This document shows positions 7,429 through 15,901 of a DNA stretch of 57,349 bases, one piece after another. The stretch is from DASPMP01 sp035758925 (GTDB lineage: Bacteria; Gemmatimonadota; Gemmatimonadetes; Gemmatimonadales; Gemmatimonadaceae). The notes under the pieces were generated by a model, which was not told the DNA's origin, made no database searches, and worked only from the letters and a program-made list of their open reading frames with translations. Position numbers and translations under genes: made by a program. Position 1 is the first letter of the stretch; every line of letters begins with the position of its first letter. Location of the stretch: positions 1-57,349 of the forward strand of contig DASTVV010000005.1 in NCBI GenBank assembly GCA_035758925.1. Direction: 5' to 3'.

Positions 7429-8325
7429 ATGCGGGTGCACATGATCCCTGCATTCGTGAACCCGACGGCCGGCAACGCTCCGGAGGTCAGCGCTGCCCTG
7501 AGGGGCGCCGGATGCTTTCGCGTCGTCCCCGTGTCCGCTGACGAAGTCACGGAAGCGGTGAGCGCCGCCGTGCATGACGGCGTCCACAGAGTGGCGGCGG
7601 TGGGAGGCGACGGGACGATTTCGGCGGCGGCTGCCGCGATCGCCGGCAGGAACGTGGACCTGGTGGTGGTCCCGGCCGGCAAGTTCAATCACTTCGCGCG
7701 CGACAATGGGATACCGCTCGGCCTGAACGATGCCTGCGCCATCGCAGCGTCTCCGCGCGTCCGACACGTGGACGTGGCGAGTGTGAACGGACGCCTGTTC
7801 CTCAATACCAGCTCGGCCGGCCTGTACACGAACTATCTCAAGGTTCGCGAGCAGCTCGAGTCACGCATCGGCTACTGGCCAGCCTCGGCGATCGCGATGG
7901 CTCGGACGTTCGCGCGGGTGCGTCCCTTCAGTCTCCGGTTCGAAAGCGACATCCTCGACCGGCCGTACGAGACACCGCTCGCGTTCATCGGTGTGGGCGA
8001 GCGCGAGCTGAAACTGCCCAAGCTCGGTGGCCGGATCGAAGGGGGGCGCTCCGGTCTGCACGTCCTCATTGTGCGCGGCGGTACGCGGGCGCGGCTTCTG
8101 GCGCTGGCCCTCGCCGCGGCGGCGCGCGGCACGCGCGCCGTCTCACGCACGCCGCATGTGGACAGCTTCCTCGTGGATCGCTGCACCATCGAACAGCGTC
8201 ACGCCAGCGTCTCGGTGGACGGAGAAATCGTGCGGATCGCGCCGCCTTTGAATTACGAGATCCTGCGCGGTGCCCTGCGCGTCGTCCTGCCGTCGAATGG
8301 CCGCCACTTGGATGGCTCGCCCTGA
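7429..8325 (+). CDS. Diacylglycerol kinase-like (DAGK catalytic domain, YegS-type) protein
   Basis: Lipid kinase-like protein of 298 aa. It has FVNPTAGN at the N-terminus and the nucleotide-binding motif GGDGT at residues 59-63. The second signature is VPAGKFNHFARD rather than the usual PLGTxNDFAR. The C-terminal beta-sandwich includes SVDGEI, matching the family's DGE motif. Such enzymes phosphorylate diacylglycerol or related lipids at the membrane; the variant second motif leaves the substrate open. A second in-frame ATG at 7441 is also possible. It is convergent with the methyltransferase gene, with only 2 bases between the two stops. Confidence 0.82.
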   Translation: MRVHMIPAFVNPTAGNAPEVSAALRGAGCFRVVPVSADEVTEAVSAAVHDGVHRVAAVGGDGTISAAAAAIAGRNVDLVVVPAGKFNHFARDNGIPLGLNDACAIAASPRVRHVDVASVNGRLFLNTSSAGLYTNYLKVREQLESRIGYWPASAIAMARTFARVRPFSLRFESDILDRPYETPLAFIGVGERELKLPKLGGRIEGGRSGLHVLIVRGGTRARLLALALAAAARGTRAVSRTPHVDSFLVDRCTIEQRHASVSVDGEIVRIAPPLNYEILRGALRVVLPSNGRHLDGSP

Positions 8326-8327
8326 GG

Positions 8328-9035
8328 CTATCTGATGCGTGCCACAAAGAGGCCGCGACCGATGAGGCCCTGCGGATCCCAGGTCGCGTTCAGGCCTGCG
8401 GCGCGAAAGCACTCGAGCGTCTCCTCCGGCGTGAACAACCCGAGCTTGTGCTCCTCGCGCGCGAACGCGGCATTGCCACCGCCCGTGATCTTGTACTCGA
8501 AGATGATCGTCGAGAGCCGATCCTCGACGGCGATCGCGCTCGATCGCTCCACGTGAGTGGCGCCGACATCGGCCTGCTTCACGTCCCGTCGGCCCGGTTG
8601 AAGCACGCCGGGCGCAAACCACGGTTCCACGACGACAACGCCACCTTCGTTCAGGTGCTGTCGGAAGCAATCGAGTGCCGCGGTGACGCGATCGAGCGTT
8701 CGGAGATAGCCGATGGAGCTGAAGAGGCAGAGCACCGCATCGTAGCTTTTATCCAGCGCAAAGCTGCTCATGTCGGCCTCGAAGAAGCTCGCCTCGGGAA
8801 CTTTGCGCCTGGCGACGGCGAGCATCGCCTGATCGATGTCGAGACCATCCACCACAAAACGGTGCGAACGGCGGAGATGCTTGACGTGCTCTCCGGTTCC
8901 GCAGGCCGTGTCGAGAATCGTGCGGGGATTCGGATGGACGCCGCGAACGAGCTCCGCGACTCGTAAGGACTCCGCTGCGTAGTCCTTGAACGTCGCGTAG
9001 ATCGCGTCGTACAGCTCGGCCGACTCCGAGAACAC
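8328..9035 (-). CDS. Class I SAM-dependent methyltransferase
   Basis: Small-molecule type methyltransferase of 235 aa. The SAM-binding motif I is LDTACGTGEH at residues 41-50, the acidic end of beta-2 is DGLDID, and EADMSSF matches motif III. The overall pattern (SAELYDAIYATFKDYAAES at the start, LFSSIGYL in the middle) resembles sugar N-methyltransferases such as DesVI/TylM1. The GTG start has a GAGG six bases upstream and lies 7 bases after the amidohydrolase stop, making it the last gene of the minus-strand run that begins with the dehydratase. Substrate unknown. Confidence 0.85.
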   Translation of the reverse strand: MFSESAELYDAIYATFKDYAAESLRVAELVRGVHPNPRTILDTACGTGEHVKHLRRSHRFVVDGLDIDQAMLAVARRKVPEASFFEADMSSFALDKSYDAVLCLFSSIGYLRTLDRVTAALDCFRQHLNEGGVVVVEPWFAPGVLQPGRRDVKQADVGATHVERSSAIAVEDRLSTIIFEYKITGGGNAAFAREEHKLGLFTPEETLECFRAAGLNATWDPQGLIGRGLFVARIR

Positions 9036-9042
9036 TGAGACC

Positions 9043-10809
9043 TCAGCCGGGAGTTGTGGTGCCTGCGCGCTCGGCGCCCGTGCGCTCGAAGACGACCTGG
9101 CCGTTGAAGATCGTCAGCTGGCACCGCGCGTCCTTGAGCTGCCCGGTGGGCACGGTGTAGAAGTCGCGGTCCCACACGGCGAGATCGGCGTACTTACCGA
9201 CCTCCACCGAACCGATCTTCTCGCCGAGGAACATCTGTCGGGCCGGCCAGATCGTCACGGCACGCAGCGCCGCATGGACGTCCACCGCCTCGTCGCGACC
9301 GAACGGATCACCGTAGAGACCGAGCAGCGTCGTGCGAGCGACGGCAGCCCAGATGCCGTAGCGCGCCGGGAATGGCGTGACGTCGAAGTCCGAGCCATTG
9401 GCCCAGCGGATTCCCCGCGCCAGATACGATCGGAACGGGTTGAGCCGCAGCGAGCGCGCGGGGCCGAAGTTCGCGGCGTACGTGTCACCGATCCACCACA
9501 TGAACGTCGCCGATGGTTCGGGATAGCCCGCGTCATACCGTCGCTGCAGCTCGGCCATCACGTCGAGTGCGTGCTGGGTCGGAATGTTGGCGTGAATGAT
9601 TCCGTGCCGTCGCCCGGACGCCGGATTGTCGCGCAACGCCTGCGCGTAGCTGTCCACGACCCAGTCGATCGTGCGGTCTCCGATCGAGTGCACGCTCACG
9701 TGAAATCCGGCGTCGTGGTACATCCGGATCATCCGGCGAAGCGTATCGGGACTGAACGCGGGATAGCCGCGATTCCCCGAGTCTACCTGCGTGCGAGCCT
9801 TGTTCCAGTCGTCATACAGCCAGGCGGTGCGCGCGCCGCCGCTCCCGTCTGCGAAGAGCTTCACGCCGCCGGAGATCAGTCGATCATCGCCGGTCGAGCG
9901 ATACGGCGCGGACATCGCGGCGCGACGCGCGATGAGCTCGCGCGCATCGGCTTCACTGGTTCCACCGAGCCACAGCGCGAACACGCGCACGGTGAGACCG
10001 CCGCCGGCGAGGACGCGCTGGTACGCGTCCCACGCGTCGGTGCCAATACCCGGATCTTTCACGCCGGTCATTCCTTCCGAGTTGAACTCCTGTGCGAGGG
10101 CGCGGATGCCCTGATCCACCTGGCCGGGCGAGCGCGCCGGAATCCGATGCCGCACCAGCTCCTGGGCGCTCTCCTTGAGCACGCCGGTTGGCGTGCCATC
10201 GGAATAGCGATCGATCGTGCCGTTCGGCGGATTCGGCGTCTCCTTCGTGATGCCCGCCAGCGCGAGGGCGGCGGAATTCGCGACACCGTAGTGGCCAGTG
10301 GTCTGCGCCAGCCACACAGGATGTCCGCCAGCGACGCCGTCGAGATCACGAGCAGTCACGAGCCGTCGCTCGGCCAGCTTTCCCTCGTCCCATCCCCGAC
10401 CGAGGATCCAGTCACCTGGCTGCAGTCTCGCCGTCTGCCCCGCGACTCGCGCCGCGATGTCCGCGACGCTCTTCGCCTCCGGGTATGACACGTCCAGAGT
10501 GAACAGGCGGTCGGCGCCGCCCTCGGCGAAGTGCGCATGCGCATCGAGCAGGCCTGGCGTTACCGTCCGCCCCTGCAGCGCAATCGTACGCGTTCCGCTT
10601 CCGACATAGCGCCTGACTTCCGCGTCCGACCCGACCGCGACGATCTTCTGTCCGCGAATCGCCACCGCCTGCGCAATGTCATCCCGTGCATTCACAGTGA
10701 TGACCTTGCCGCCCAGCAACACGATGTCGGCCGGCGCCGGACGTCCCTGCGCCGCGACTGGCCGGCCGAGGCTCGAGAGCAGTCCGAGCAACAGCAGCGT
10801 TCTCGTCAT
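9043..10809 (-). CDS. Secreted amidohydrolase, YtcJ/NfdA-like (Amidohydro_3)
   Basis: Metal-dependent hydrolase of 588 aa with an N-terminal signal peptide (MTRTLLLLGLLSSL ending near AAQG), so it acts outside the cytoplasm. The metal-binding HxH is at residues 91-93 in LLDAHAHF. Further landmarks are VKLFADGSGGARTAWLYDD, VSVHSIGDRTIDWV and GSDFDVTPFPARYG, and the C-terminal KYADLAVWDRDFY is typical of the amidohydrolase beta-sandwich. I chose the ATG at 10809 because it begins the signal peptide; the ATG at 10836 overlaps the upstream stop (ATGA) and would add nine residues. Members cleave amides or imides of varied substrates; which one is not clear. Confidence 0.87.
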   Translation of the reverse strand: MTRTLLLLGLLSSLGRPVAAQGRPAPADIVLLGGKVITVNARDDIAQAVAIRGQKIVAVGSDAEVRRYVGSGTRTIALQGRTVTPGLLDAHAHFAEGGADRLFTLDVSYPEAKSVADIAARVAGQTARLQPGDWILGRGWDEGKLAERRLVTARDLDGVAGGHPVWLAQTTGHYGVANSAALALAGITKETPNPPNGTIDRYSDGTPTGVLKESAQELVRHRIPARSPGQVDQGIRALAQEFNSEGMTGVKDPGIGTDAWDAYQRVLAGGGLTVRVFALWLGGTSEADARELIARRAAMSAPYRSTGDDRLISGGVKLFADGSGGARTAWLYDDWNKARTQVDSGNRGYPAFSPDTLRRMIRMYHDAGFHVSVHSIGDRTIDWVVDSYAQALRDNPASGRRHGIIHANIPTQHALDVMAELQRRYDAGYPEPSATFMWWIGDTYAANFGPARSLRLNPFRSYLARGIRWANGSDFDVTPFPARYGIWAAVARTTLLGLYGDPFGRDEAVDVHAALRAVTIWPARQMFLGEKIGSVEVGKYADLAVWDRDFYTVPTGQLKDARCQLTIFNGQVVFERTGAERAGTTTPG

Positions 10810-10832
10810 GTCGTGATTCTTCTCCGGAAAGG

Positions 10833-11807
10833 TCATGCGTTGCTTGCACCCAGCGATCGCTGTTCGGCGACAATGCGATCCATGAGCTGATCCTGGACGG
10901 CATCGAAGTTGTCCGGCCGCGGCGGGAACTGCGTGGCGACCATCCGCATCCCAGCCCATGGATCGATGGGAAACTCGAACTCGCCCGCCACCTTCTTCAC
11001 CTTGCTGTTGTCGAAGATTACGGACGCGCTCTTGTCGCCGAACAGTGGGCCCAGCCACTCCGGCTTGTATCTGATGAGCGTCTCGGACGCGACGTGGACG
11101 AATTCGGGCCGGTCGATGCCCAGGGCGGACGCGATGGCCTCGAAGATCTCGTTCCAGGACCACTGGCGGTCGTTCGTGATGTGGAACGCCTGGCCGTACG
11201 CGGCCGGCGCCCCCAGCAACCGCGCAAACGGCCGAGCGAAGTCCGTCGCGTGGGTCACGGTCCAGAGTGATTCGCCGTCGCCATGCACCACGACTGGCTT
11301 GCCGCGGAGCAACCGCGACACTTCGCCACCGAGAGCCGTCGGCATTCGGGTGCGATAAGTGTGGCTCGGCCGGACGATGGTGTACGCGAGACCTCGCTGC
11401 CGACGCAGCATGCCTTCCATTTCGGCCTTGGCGCGCGAGTAGGCCCAGTACGGATTGTCGAGCGGCGTGTCCTCGGTGATCGGCAGTTGCCGCAACGGCT
11501 TCTGGTACACGGACGCAGAGCTGATAAACAGATACTGGGCGCAGTGTCCGGTGAAGACCGCGAGGTCGCGCTGCATCGCCTCCGGCGCGAACAGTCGAAA
11601 CTGGCAGACGACGTCGAAATTCTCCGCGGCTAGCCGGCCGTATGCGATGTCATCCTCGATGTCGCCCGTGATGAGGCGGCACTCCCTGGGAAGCCCGGCG
11701 TTGTTGTGGCCGCGATTGAACACACTGACCTCATGTCCTAGCCCCACGGACTCGTGGATGCAGTGAAAGCTGATCTCCCCACTGCCACCGATGTACAGCA
11801 CACGCAT
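10833..11807 (-). CDS. NAD-dependent epimerase/dehydratase (extended SDR)
   Basis: Extended short-chain dehydrogenase of 324 aa. The N-terminal nucleotide-binding motif reads YIGGSGEIS (GGxGxI form). The active site has SSASVYQ and YSRAK (YxxxK), with SYA-type WAYSRAKAEMEGML. The downstream VRPSHTYRTRMP is family-typical. The ATG at 11807 is preceded by GAGAG; a longer upstream frame lacks homology. It lies in the run dehydratase - FAH enzyme - SDR - amidohydrolase, so a sugar or sugar-acid substrate is likely, but the reaction cannot be told from sequence. Confidence 0.82.
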   Translation of the reverse strand: MRVLYIGGSGEISFHCIHESVGLGHEVSVFNRGHNNAGLPRECRLITGDIEDDIAYGRLAAENFDVVCQFRLFAPEAMQRDLAVFTGHCAQYLFISSASVYQKPLRQLPITEDTPLDNPYWAYSRAKAEMEGMLRRQRGLAYTIVRPSHTYRTRMPTALGGEVSRLLRGKPVVVHGDGESLWTVTHATDFARPFARLLGAPAAYGQAFHITNDRQWSWNEIFEAIASALGIDRPEFVHVASETLIRYKPEWLGPLFGDKSASVIFDNSKVKKVAGEFEFPIDPWAGMRMVATQFPPRPDNFDAVQDQLMDRIVAEQRSLGASNA

Positions 11808-11833
11808 GGTCGACTCTCGTTTCGAAGGAACGC

Positions 11834-12667
11834 TTAGGCGTCCGCGACCGTGTTCTCGAGTGTGCCGATCGCGGGAACGAGAATGCTGATGGAGTCGCCC
11901 GCGCACAGCGTGAAGTCGTCCGGTGGAACTATGCCCGTGCCGGTGAGCAGCACGCAGCCGTGGGGAAAGCTCGTCTCGCGGAACAGGTAGCGCACGAGGT
12001 CGCGCGGATCGCGGCGCATCTGCGAGAACGACGTTCGCCCTTCGAAGACGGCGACTCCATTGCGCGTGACGCGCAGATCGATGGATACGCTCGCCGGTAG
12101 CGAGTTGGTACCTTCGTTCACCAACACGGCCGGGCCCAGCGCGCAGGAGCCGTTGTAGATCTTGGCTTGTGGCAGATACAGCGGGTTCTCGCCCTCGATG
12201 TCGCGCGAGCTCATGTCGTTGCCGATCGTATAGCCCACGATCTCCGCGCGTGAATTGATGTAGAGCGCGACCTCCGGCTCGGGCACGCTCCACTGCGCGT
12301 CTTGCCGAATCCGTACCGTGTCACCAGGCCCTCGCACGCGCCACGGCGCGGACTTGAAGAACAACTCGGGGCGCTCAGCTTCGTATACGCGGTCGTAGAA
12401 GTCGCCGCCACCTCCGATCTTCGCCTCTTCCAGGCGCGCGGCACGACTGCGCGTGTACGTCACGCCGGCAGCCCAAACCTCCTGACCTGCTATGGGCGCG
12501 AGAATCCGTCCGTCCAGCGCGCTCGACCCACCCGGACCCTCGGTCACGCGGCCCAGATAAAAGGGCAGATCCACGCGATTCACCAGCGAATCCCAGTCCT
12601 CGCCCAACGGATAGTACGCGCTATCGCGCTCCACCACCGCGCCGCGTGAAGTGCGAAACAGCCTCAC
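11834..12667 (-). CDS. Fumarylacetoacetate hydrolase family protein (possible 2-keto-3-deoxy sugar acid dehydratase)
   Basis: FAH-fold enzyme of 277 aa. The metal-binding acidic cluster appears as VPEPEVALYIN, with GNDMSSRDIEGENPLYLPQAK and LLTGTGIVPP downstream. The family includes fumarylacetoacetase, acylpyruvases and 2-keto-3-deoxy-pentonate dehydratases. The RDIEGENPLYLPQAK stretch resembles 2-keto-3-deoxy-arabinonate dehydratases. Its GTG start overlaps the stop of the upstream sugar-acid dehydratase gene by four bases (GTGA), which supports a consecutive step: sugar acid to 2-keto-3-deoxy acid, then to alpha-ketoglutarate semialdehyde. Family secure, substrate inferred. Confidence 0.82.
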   Translation of the reverse strand: MRLFRTSRGAVVERDSAYYPLGEDWDSLVNRVDLPFYLGRVTEGPGGSSALDGRILAPIAGQEVWAAGVTYTRSRAARLEEAKIGGGGDFYDRVYEAERPELFFKSAPWRVRGPGDTVRIRQDAQWSVPEPEVALYINSRAEIVGYTIGNDMSSRDIEGENPLYLPQAKIYNGSCALGPAVLVNEGTNSLPASVSIDLRVTRNGVAVFEGRTSFSQMRRDPRDLVRYLFRETSFPHGCVLLTGTGIVPPDDFTLCAGDSISILVPAIGTLENTVADA

Positions 12668-14670
12668 GGCGCGGCTCCCGCCGAGGCCTCGAGCGCAGCG
12701 ACGATTCGATCGACGTCGTATACGCAGCCAGCCCATGTGCCGCCGCTCGCGCGCTGCAGCGCCGCCCACAGCTTTGTGTCGGCGGGGAGGTCTGCGTGCG
12801 AGGCGAGGCCCGCGTGCGGCTCGCGCGCACGCAACAGCTCCTCGCCTTCCTGCGGCGAGAGATCGCGTCCGGCGACCCCGACGAGATTGATGGACCCGGC
12901 GAGCGTGGCGCGGTCGATCACGATCTCGATCACGTCGCCGTCGCGGACACGACCGATCGGTCCGCCGTGCAGTGCTTCCGGCCCGACGTGTCCGACGCAC
13001 GCGCCGGTCGAGAAACCGGAGAACCGACCGTCGGTGATCAGCGCGACCTGCTTTCCCCACGGCAGGTAGCGCAGGGCGGTCGTGATCTGCGCGGTCTCCT
13101 GCATACCAGTGCCGGACGGTCCGTTTCCGATGAGCACGATGACATCGCCGGGCTGGATGGGCGCCCCGCCGTCACGCGCTGTTCCCTTCACCGCACGGAT
13201 GGCATCGCGCTCGTCCACGAAAACGCGTGCGGGACCGAGGTGACGGTACGTCCCGTCCGGCCCGATCAGCGACGGATCGATGGCGGTCGCTTTGATGACC
13301 GATCCCTGAGGCGCGAGGTTGCCCACCGGAAACACGACCGTGCTCGTCATGCCGTTCCTGCGTGCGGCGTCCGCCGCCATGATGACCGCGTCCGGCGATA
13401 CCTGCGCTCGGGACGACAATCGCGCGCGGGCGTTGCGGCGCCGATCGCTCGATTCCCACCAGTCGAGTGTCGCCCCCAGCTTGTCGCCGGTTGCGGTGAG
13501 GACGTCTTCGTGCAGCAGTCCCATGCGCCGAAGGTGCAGCATCACCTCCGGAACGCCGCCGGCCATGAAGACCTGAACCGTCGGATGGCCACGCGGTCCA
13601 TTGGGCAGCGCGTCCACGAGTCGTGGCGTCGCGCGGTTGATGCGGATCCAGTCGTCCACGGTCGGCACCTTGAGCCCGGCGGCGTGGGCGATCGCGGGAA
13701 TGTGCAGCAACAGGTTGGTCGAGCCGCCGAACGCAGCGTGCACCAGCATCGCGTTCTCGATGGCTCGCTGCGTGAGGATGTCCGCGATGGTGTGGCCCTG
13801 CGCGTGCAGCCGCATCAAGGCCGTGGCCGATCGACGTCCGAGCTCCAGCCACGACGGCTCGCCAGACGGCGCGAGCGCGCTGTGCGGAAGCGCGAGTCCC
13901 AGCGCCTCCGCGACCACTTGGGAGGTCGCCGCCGTACCGAGGAACTGGCAGCCGCCGCCCGACGAGCCGCACGCACGGCAACCCATCGCTGCCGCGTAGT
14001 CGAGACTCACCAGATCCTGCGCGAACCGCGCACCGAGACTCTGGACCTGGCCGGCGTCTTCAGCGCCATGCGCCGGCAGCGTAACGCCCCCTGGCACGAC
14101 GACCCCGGGGAGGCTCTTGCACCCGGCCAGCGCGAGCATCGTGGCGGGAAGACCCTTGTCGCACGTCGCGATGCCCATCACGCCTTTCGCGGTGGGAAGC
14201 GAGCGAATGAGACGTCGCATCACCACCGCCGCGTCGTTGCGATACGCCAGGCTGTCGAACATGCCGGTGGTGCCCTGCGTGCGTCCGTCGCATGGATCGC
14301 TGCAGAACGTCGCGAATGGCGTGGCTCCCGCCGACCGAAGTGTCGCGGCGGCCTCGCGCACAAGGAGGCCGATCTCCCAGTGCCCCGTGTGATAACCCAA
14401 CGCCAGTGGGCGTCCGTCCTCGCCTCGCAGTCCACCCATCGTGCTCACGATGACGTACTCGGGAGCGCCGAGCGCGTCGGGACTCCAGCCCATACCGACG
14501 TTCTGCGTGAGCCCGAACAAGTTTCCGCTCGGCGCGTCGCGCAACAGGTCCGGCGTCAGCGGTAGCTTGCCTGCGGGCCCGTTTCCGGCCACGCGGTCCA
14601 GGGAGACGACGTCGGCGGCGCCGAGTACGGATTCGAGCGACGGAGGAGTTGCCAGCGGCGGCAAGGGCAT
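12664..14670 (-). CDS. IlvD/Edd-family sugar-acid dehydratase, YjhG/YagF type
   Basis: Fe-S dehydratase of 668 aa, the length of the YjhG/YagF (D-xylonate dehydratase) branch and longer than IlvD. Cluster and active-site residues are visible: FCSDPCDGRTQG (Cys123, Cys127), ATCDKGLPATM (Cys170), GCRACGSSGGGCQF (Cys231, 234, 241), then AFGGSTNLLLHIPAIA and TDGRFSG. It should convert a pentonate to the 2-keto-3-deoxy acid. The ATG at 14670 follows GAGGTG with 5-base spacing; the GTG at 14673 would be too close. First gene of the five-gene minus run and divergent from the Tat oxidoreductase gene. Confidence 0.9.
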   Translation of the reverse strand: MPLPPLATPPSLESVLGAADVVSLDRVAGNGPAGKLPLTPDLLRDAPSGNLFGLTQNVGMGWSPDALGAPEYVIVSTMGGLRGEDGRPLALGYHTGHWEIGLLVREAAATLRSAGATPFATFCSDPCDGRTQGTTGMFDSLAYRNDAAVVMRRLIRSLPTAKGVMGIATCDKGLPATMLALAGCKSLPGVVVPGGVTLPAHGAEDAGQVQSLGARFAQDLVSLDYAAAMGCRACGSSGGGCQFLGTAATSQVVAEALGLALPHSALAPSGEPSWLELGRRSATALMRLHAQGHTIADILTQRAIENAMLVHAAFGGSTNLLLHIPAIAHAAGLKVPTVDDWIRINRATPRLVDALPNGPRGHPTVQVFMAGGVPEVMLHLRRMGLLHEDVLTATGDKLGATLDWWESSDRRRNARARLSSRAQVSPDAVIMAADAARRNGMTSTVVFPVGNLAPQGSVIKATAIDPSLIGPDGTYRHLGPARVFVDERDAIRAVKGTARDGGAPIQPGDVIVLIGNGPSGTGMQETAQITTALRYLPWGKQVALITDGRFSGFSTGACVGHVGPEALHGGPIGRVRDGDVIEIVIDRATLAGSINLVGVAGRDLSPQEGEELLRAREPHAGLASHADLPADTKLWAALQRASGGTWAGCVYDVDRIVAALEASAGAAP

Positions 14671-14769
14671 CACTTCACCTCGATGCGGGGCGAGTCGTTG
14701 ACACGATCATAAGATGACGCGTTGAATCAGCGGCGGACAGGATGCCACCGGGTGCGCGGAGGAGCAGAC

Positions 14770-15897
14770 ATGAGTGACATCAGCAGGCGCGACATGCTGA
14801 GAGCATCGGCTGTTGCGGCAGCCGGACTGGCGGCCCATACGGTTTTCCCCCCGCGTCTCGAGGCGGCTGCGCCATCTTACGCCATGCACGTGGGCGCACC
14901 GCGACTGCGTTTTGGCGTGATCGGCGTGAACCACGGCCATATCTATGGCCAGTGCGACGCCGTGGTTCGCGGTGGCGGAGAGCTCGTCGCATTCTTCGCG
15001 AAAGAGCCGGACCTCGCGGCGGAATTCGCGCGGCGTTTTCCGAAGGCGAAGCAGGTCGTGGACGAGCGCGCGATTCTCGAGGATGCCACCATCCAGCTGG
15101 TGCTGTCCGCCAGCATTCCGGACCAGCGCGCCCCACTGGGCATCCGCGTGATGCAGCACGGCAAGGATTTCATGTCGGACAAGCCCGGCGCCACGTCGCT
15201 CGCGCAGCTCGACGAAGTTCGACGTGTCCAGGCCGCGACCCGCCGCATCTACTCGATCCTCTACAGCGAGCGACTCGAGAGTGCCGCGACCGTCAAGGCG
15301 GCTGAGCTGGCGCGAGCCGGTGCGATCGGCAAGGTCGTACAGACCGTCGGACTTGGACCTCATCGGATTCACCCGCCGGAGCGACCCGAGTGGTTCTGGG
15401 ATCCCGCGCGTTTTGGCGGCATCATCTGCGACATCGGCTCGCACCAGTTCGACCAGTTCCTGTATTTCACGGGTTCCACGAGCGGCGAGGTCGTCGCGGC
15501 GCAGGTTCGGAACGTCGCGCACCCACGGCAACCTCGATTCCAGGACTTTGGCGACGCGATCGTGCGCGGAAACGGCGGAACGGGCTACGTCCGTGTCGAT
15601 TGGTTCACGCCGGCCGGCCTGCCAACCTGGGGCGACGGACGGCTCACGGTGCTCGGGACTGACGGATACATCGAGCTCCGGAAGTACATCGACATCGGCG
15701 GGCGGGCCGGCGGGAACCATCTCTTCATCGCGGACAAGACCGGCGTGCGGTACATCGATTGCCGCGACGTCGAGCTCCCGTATGGACGCCAGCTCGTGGA
15801 CGACGTGCTGAATCGAACTGAAACGGCCATGTCGCAGGCGCACTGTTTCCTTGCGATGGAGCTGGCGCTCCGGGCGCAGGCACTGTCGATAGCTTAG
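14770..15897 (+). CDS. Tat-exported Gfo/Idh/MocA-family oxidoreductase
   Basis: NAD(P)-binding oxidoreductase of 375 aa with a twin-arginine signal (ISRRDMLRASAVAAAGLAA), so it is folded with its cofactor and exported. The Rossmann segment is FGVIGVNHGHIYG; MSDKPGATS matches the EKP motif of the family in altered form; GGIICDIGSHQFDQ is the conserved GG-D-G-H region near the active site. The ATG at 14770 is preceded by GGAGGAG. It sits 4 bases before glcD and is divergent from the sugar-acid dehydratase gene, so an exported sugar or polyol derivative is a likely substrate. Confidence 0.87.
   Translation: MSDISRRDMLRASAVAAAGLAAHTVFPPRLEAAAPSYAMHVGAPRLRFGVIGVNHGHIYGQCDAVVRGGGELVAFFAKEPDLAAEFARRFPKAKQVVDERAILEDATIQLVLSASIPDQRAPLGIRVMQHGKDFMSDKPGATSLAQLDEVRRVQAATRRIYSILYSERLESAATVKAAELARAGAIGKVVQTVGLGPHRIHPPERPEWFWDPARFGGIICDIGSHQFDQFLYFTGSTSGEVVAAQVRNVAHPRQPRFQDFGDAIVRGNGGTGYVRVDWFTPAGLPTWGDGRLTVLGTDGYIELRKYIDIGGRAGGNHLFIADKTGVRYIDCRDVELPYGRQLVDDVLNRTETAMSQAHCFLAMELALRAQALSIA
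15890..15895 (+). promoter_or_regulatory. Candidate -10 element for leaderless glcD transcript
   Basis: TAGCTT lies 6 bases before the glcD GTG. It overlaps the end of the preceding gene. An AGGA in the spacer could instead serve as a poor ribosome binding site, so this is the weakest member of the pattern. Confidence 0.3.
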
Positions 15898-15901
15898 GAA
15901 T

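Noticed and set aside
9274..10488. 404-codon plus-strand ORF opposite the amidohydrolase
   Set aside because: Antisense shadow with no recognisable motif, whereas the opposite strand encodes a full amidohydrolase with metal ligands.
12646..14565. 639-codon plus-strand ORF opposite the sugar-acid dehydratase
   Set aside because: Composition rich in Arg/His/Asp typical of antisense frames; the minus strand shows all Fe-S dehydratase motifs.
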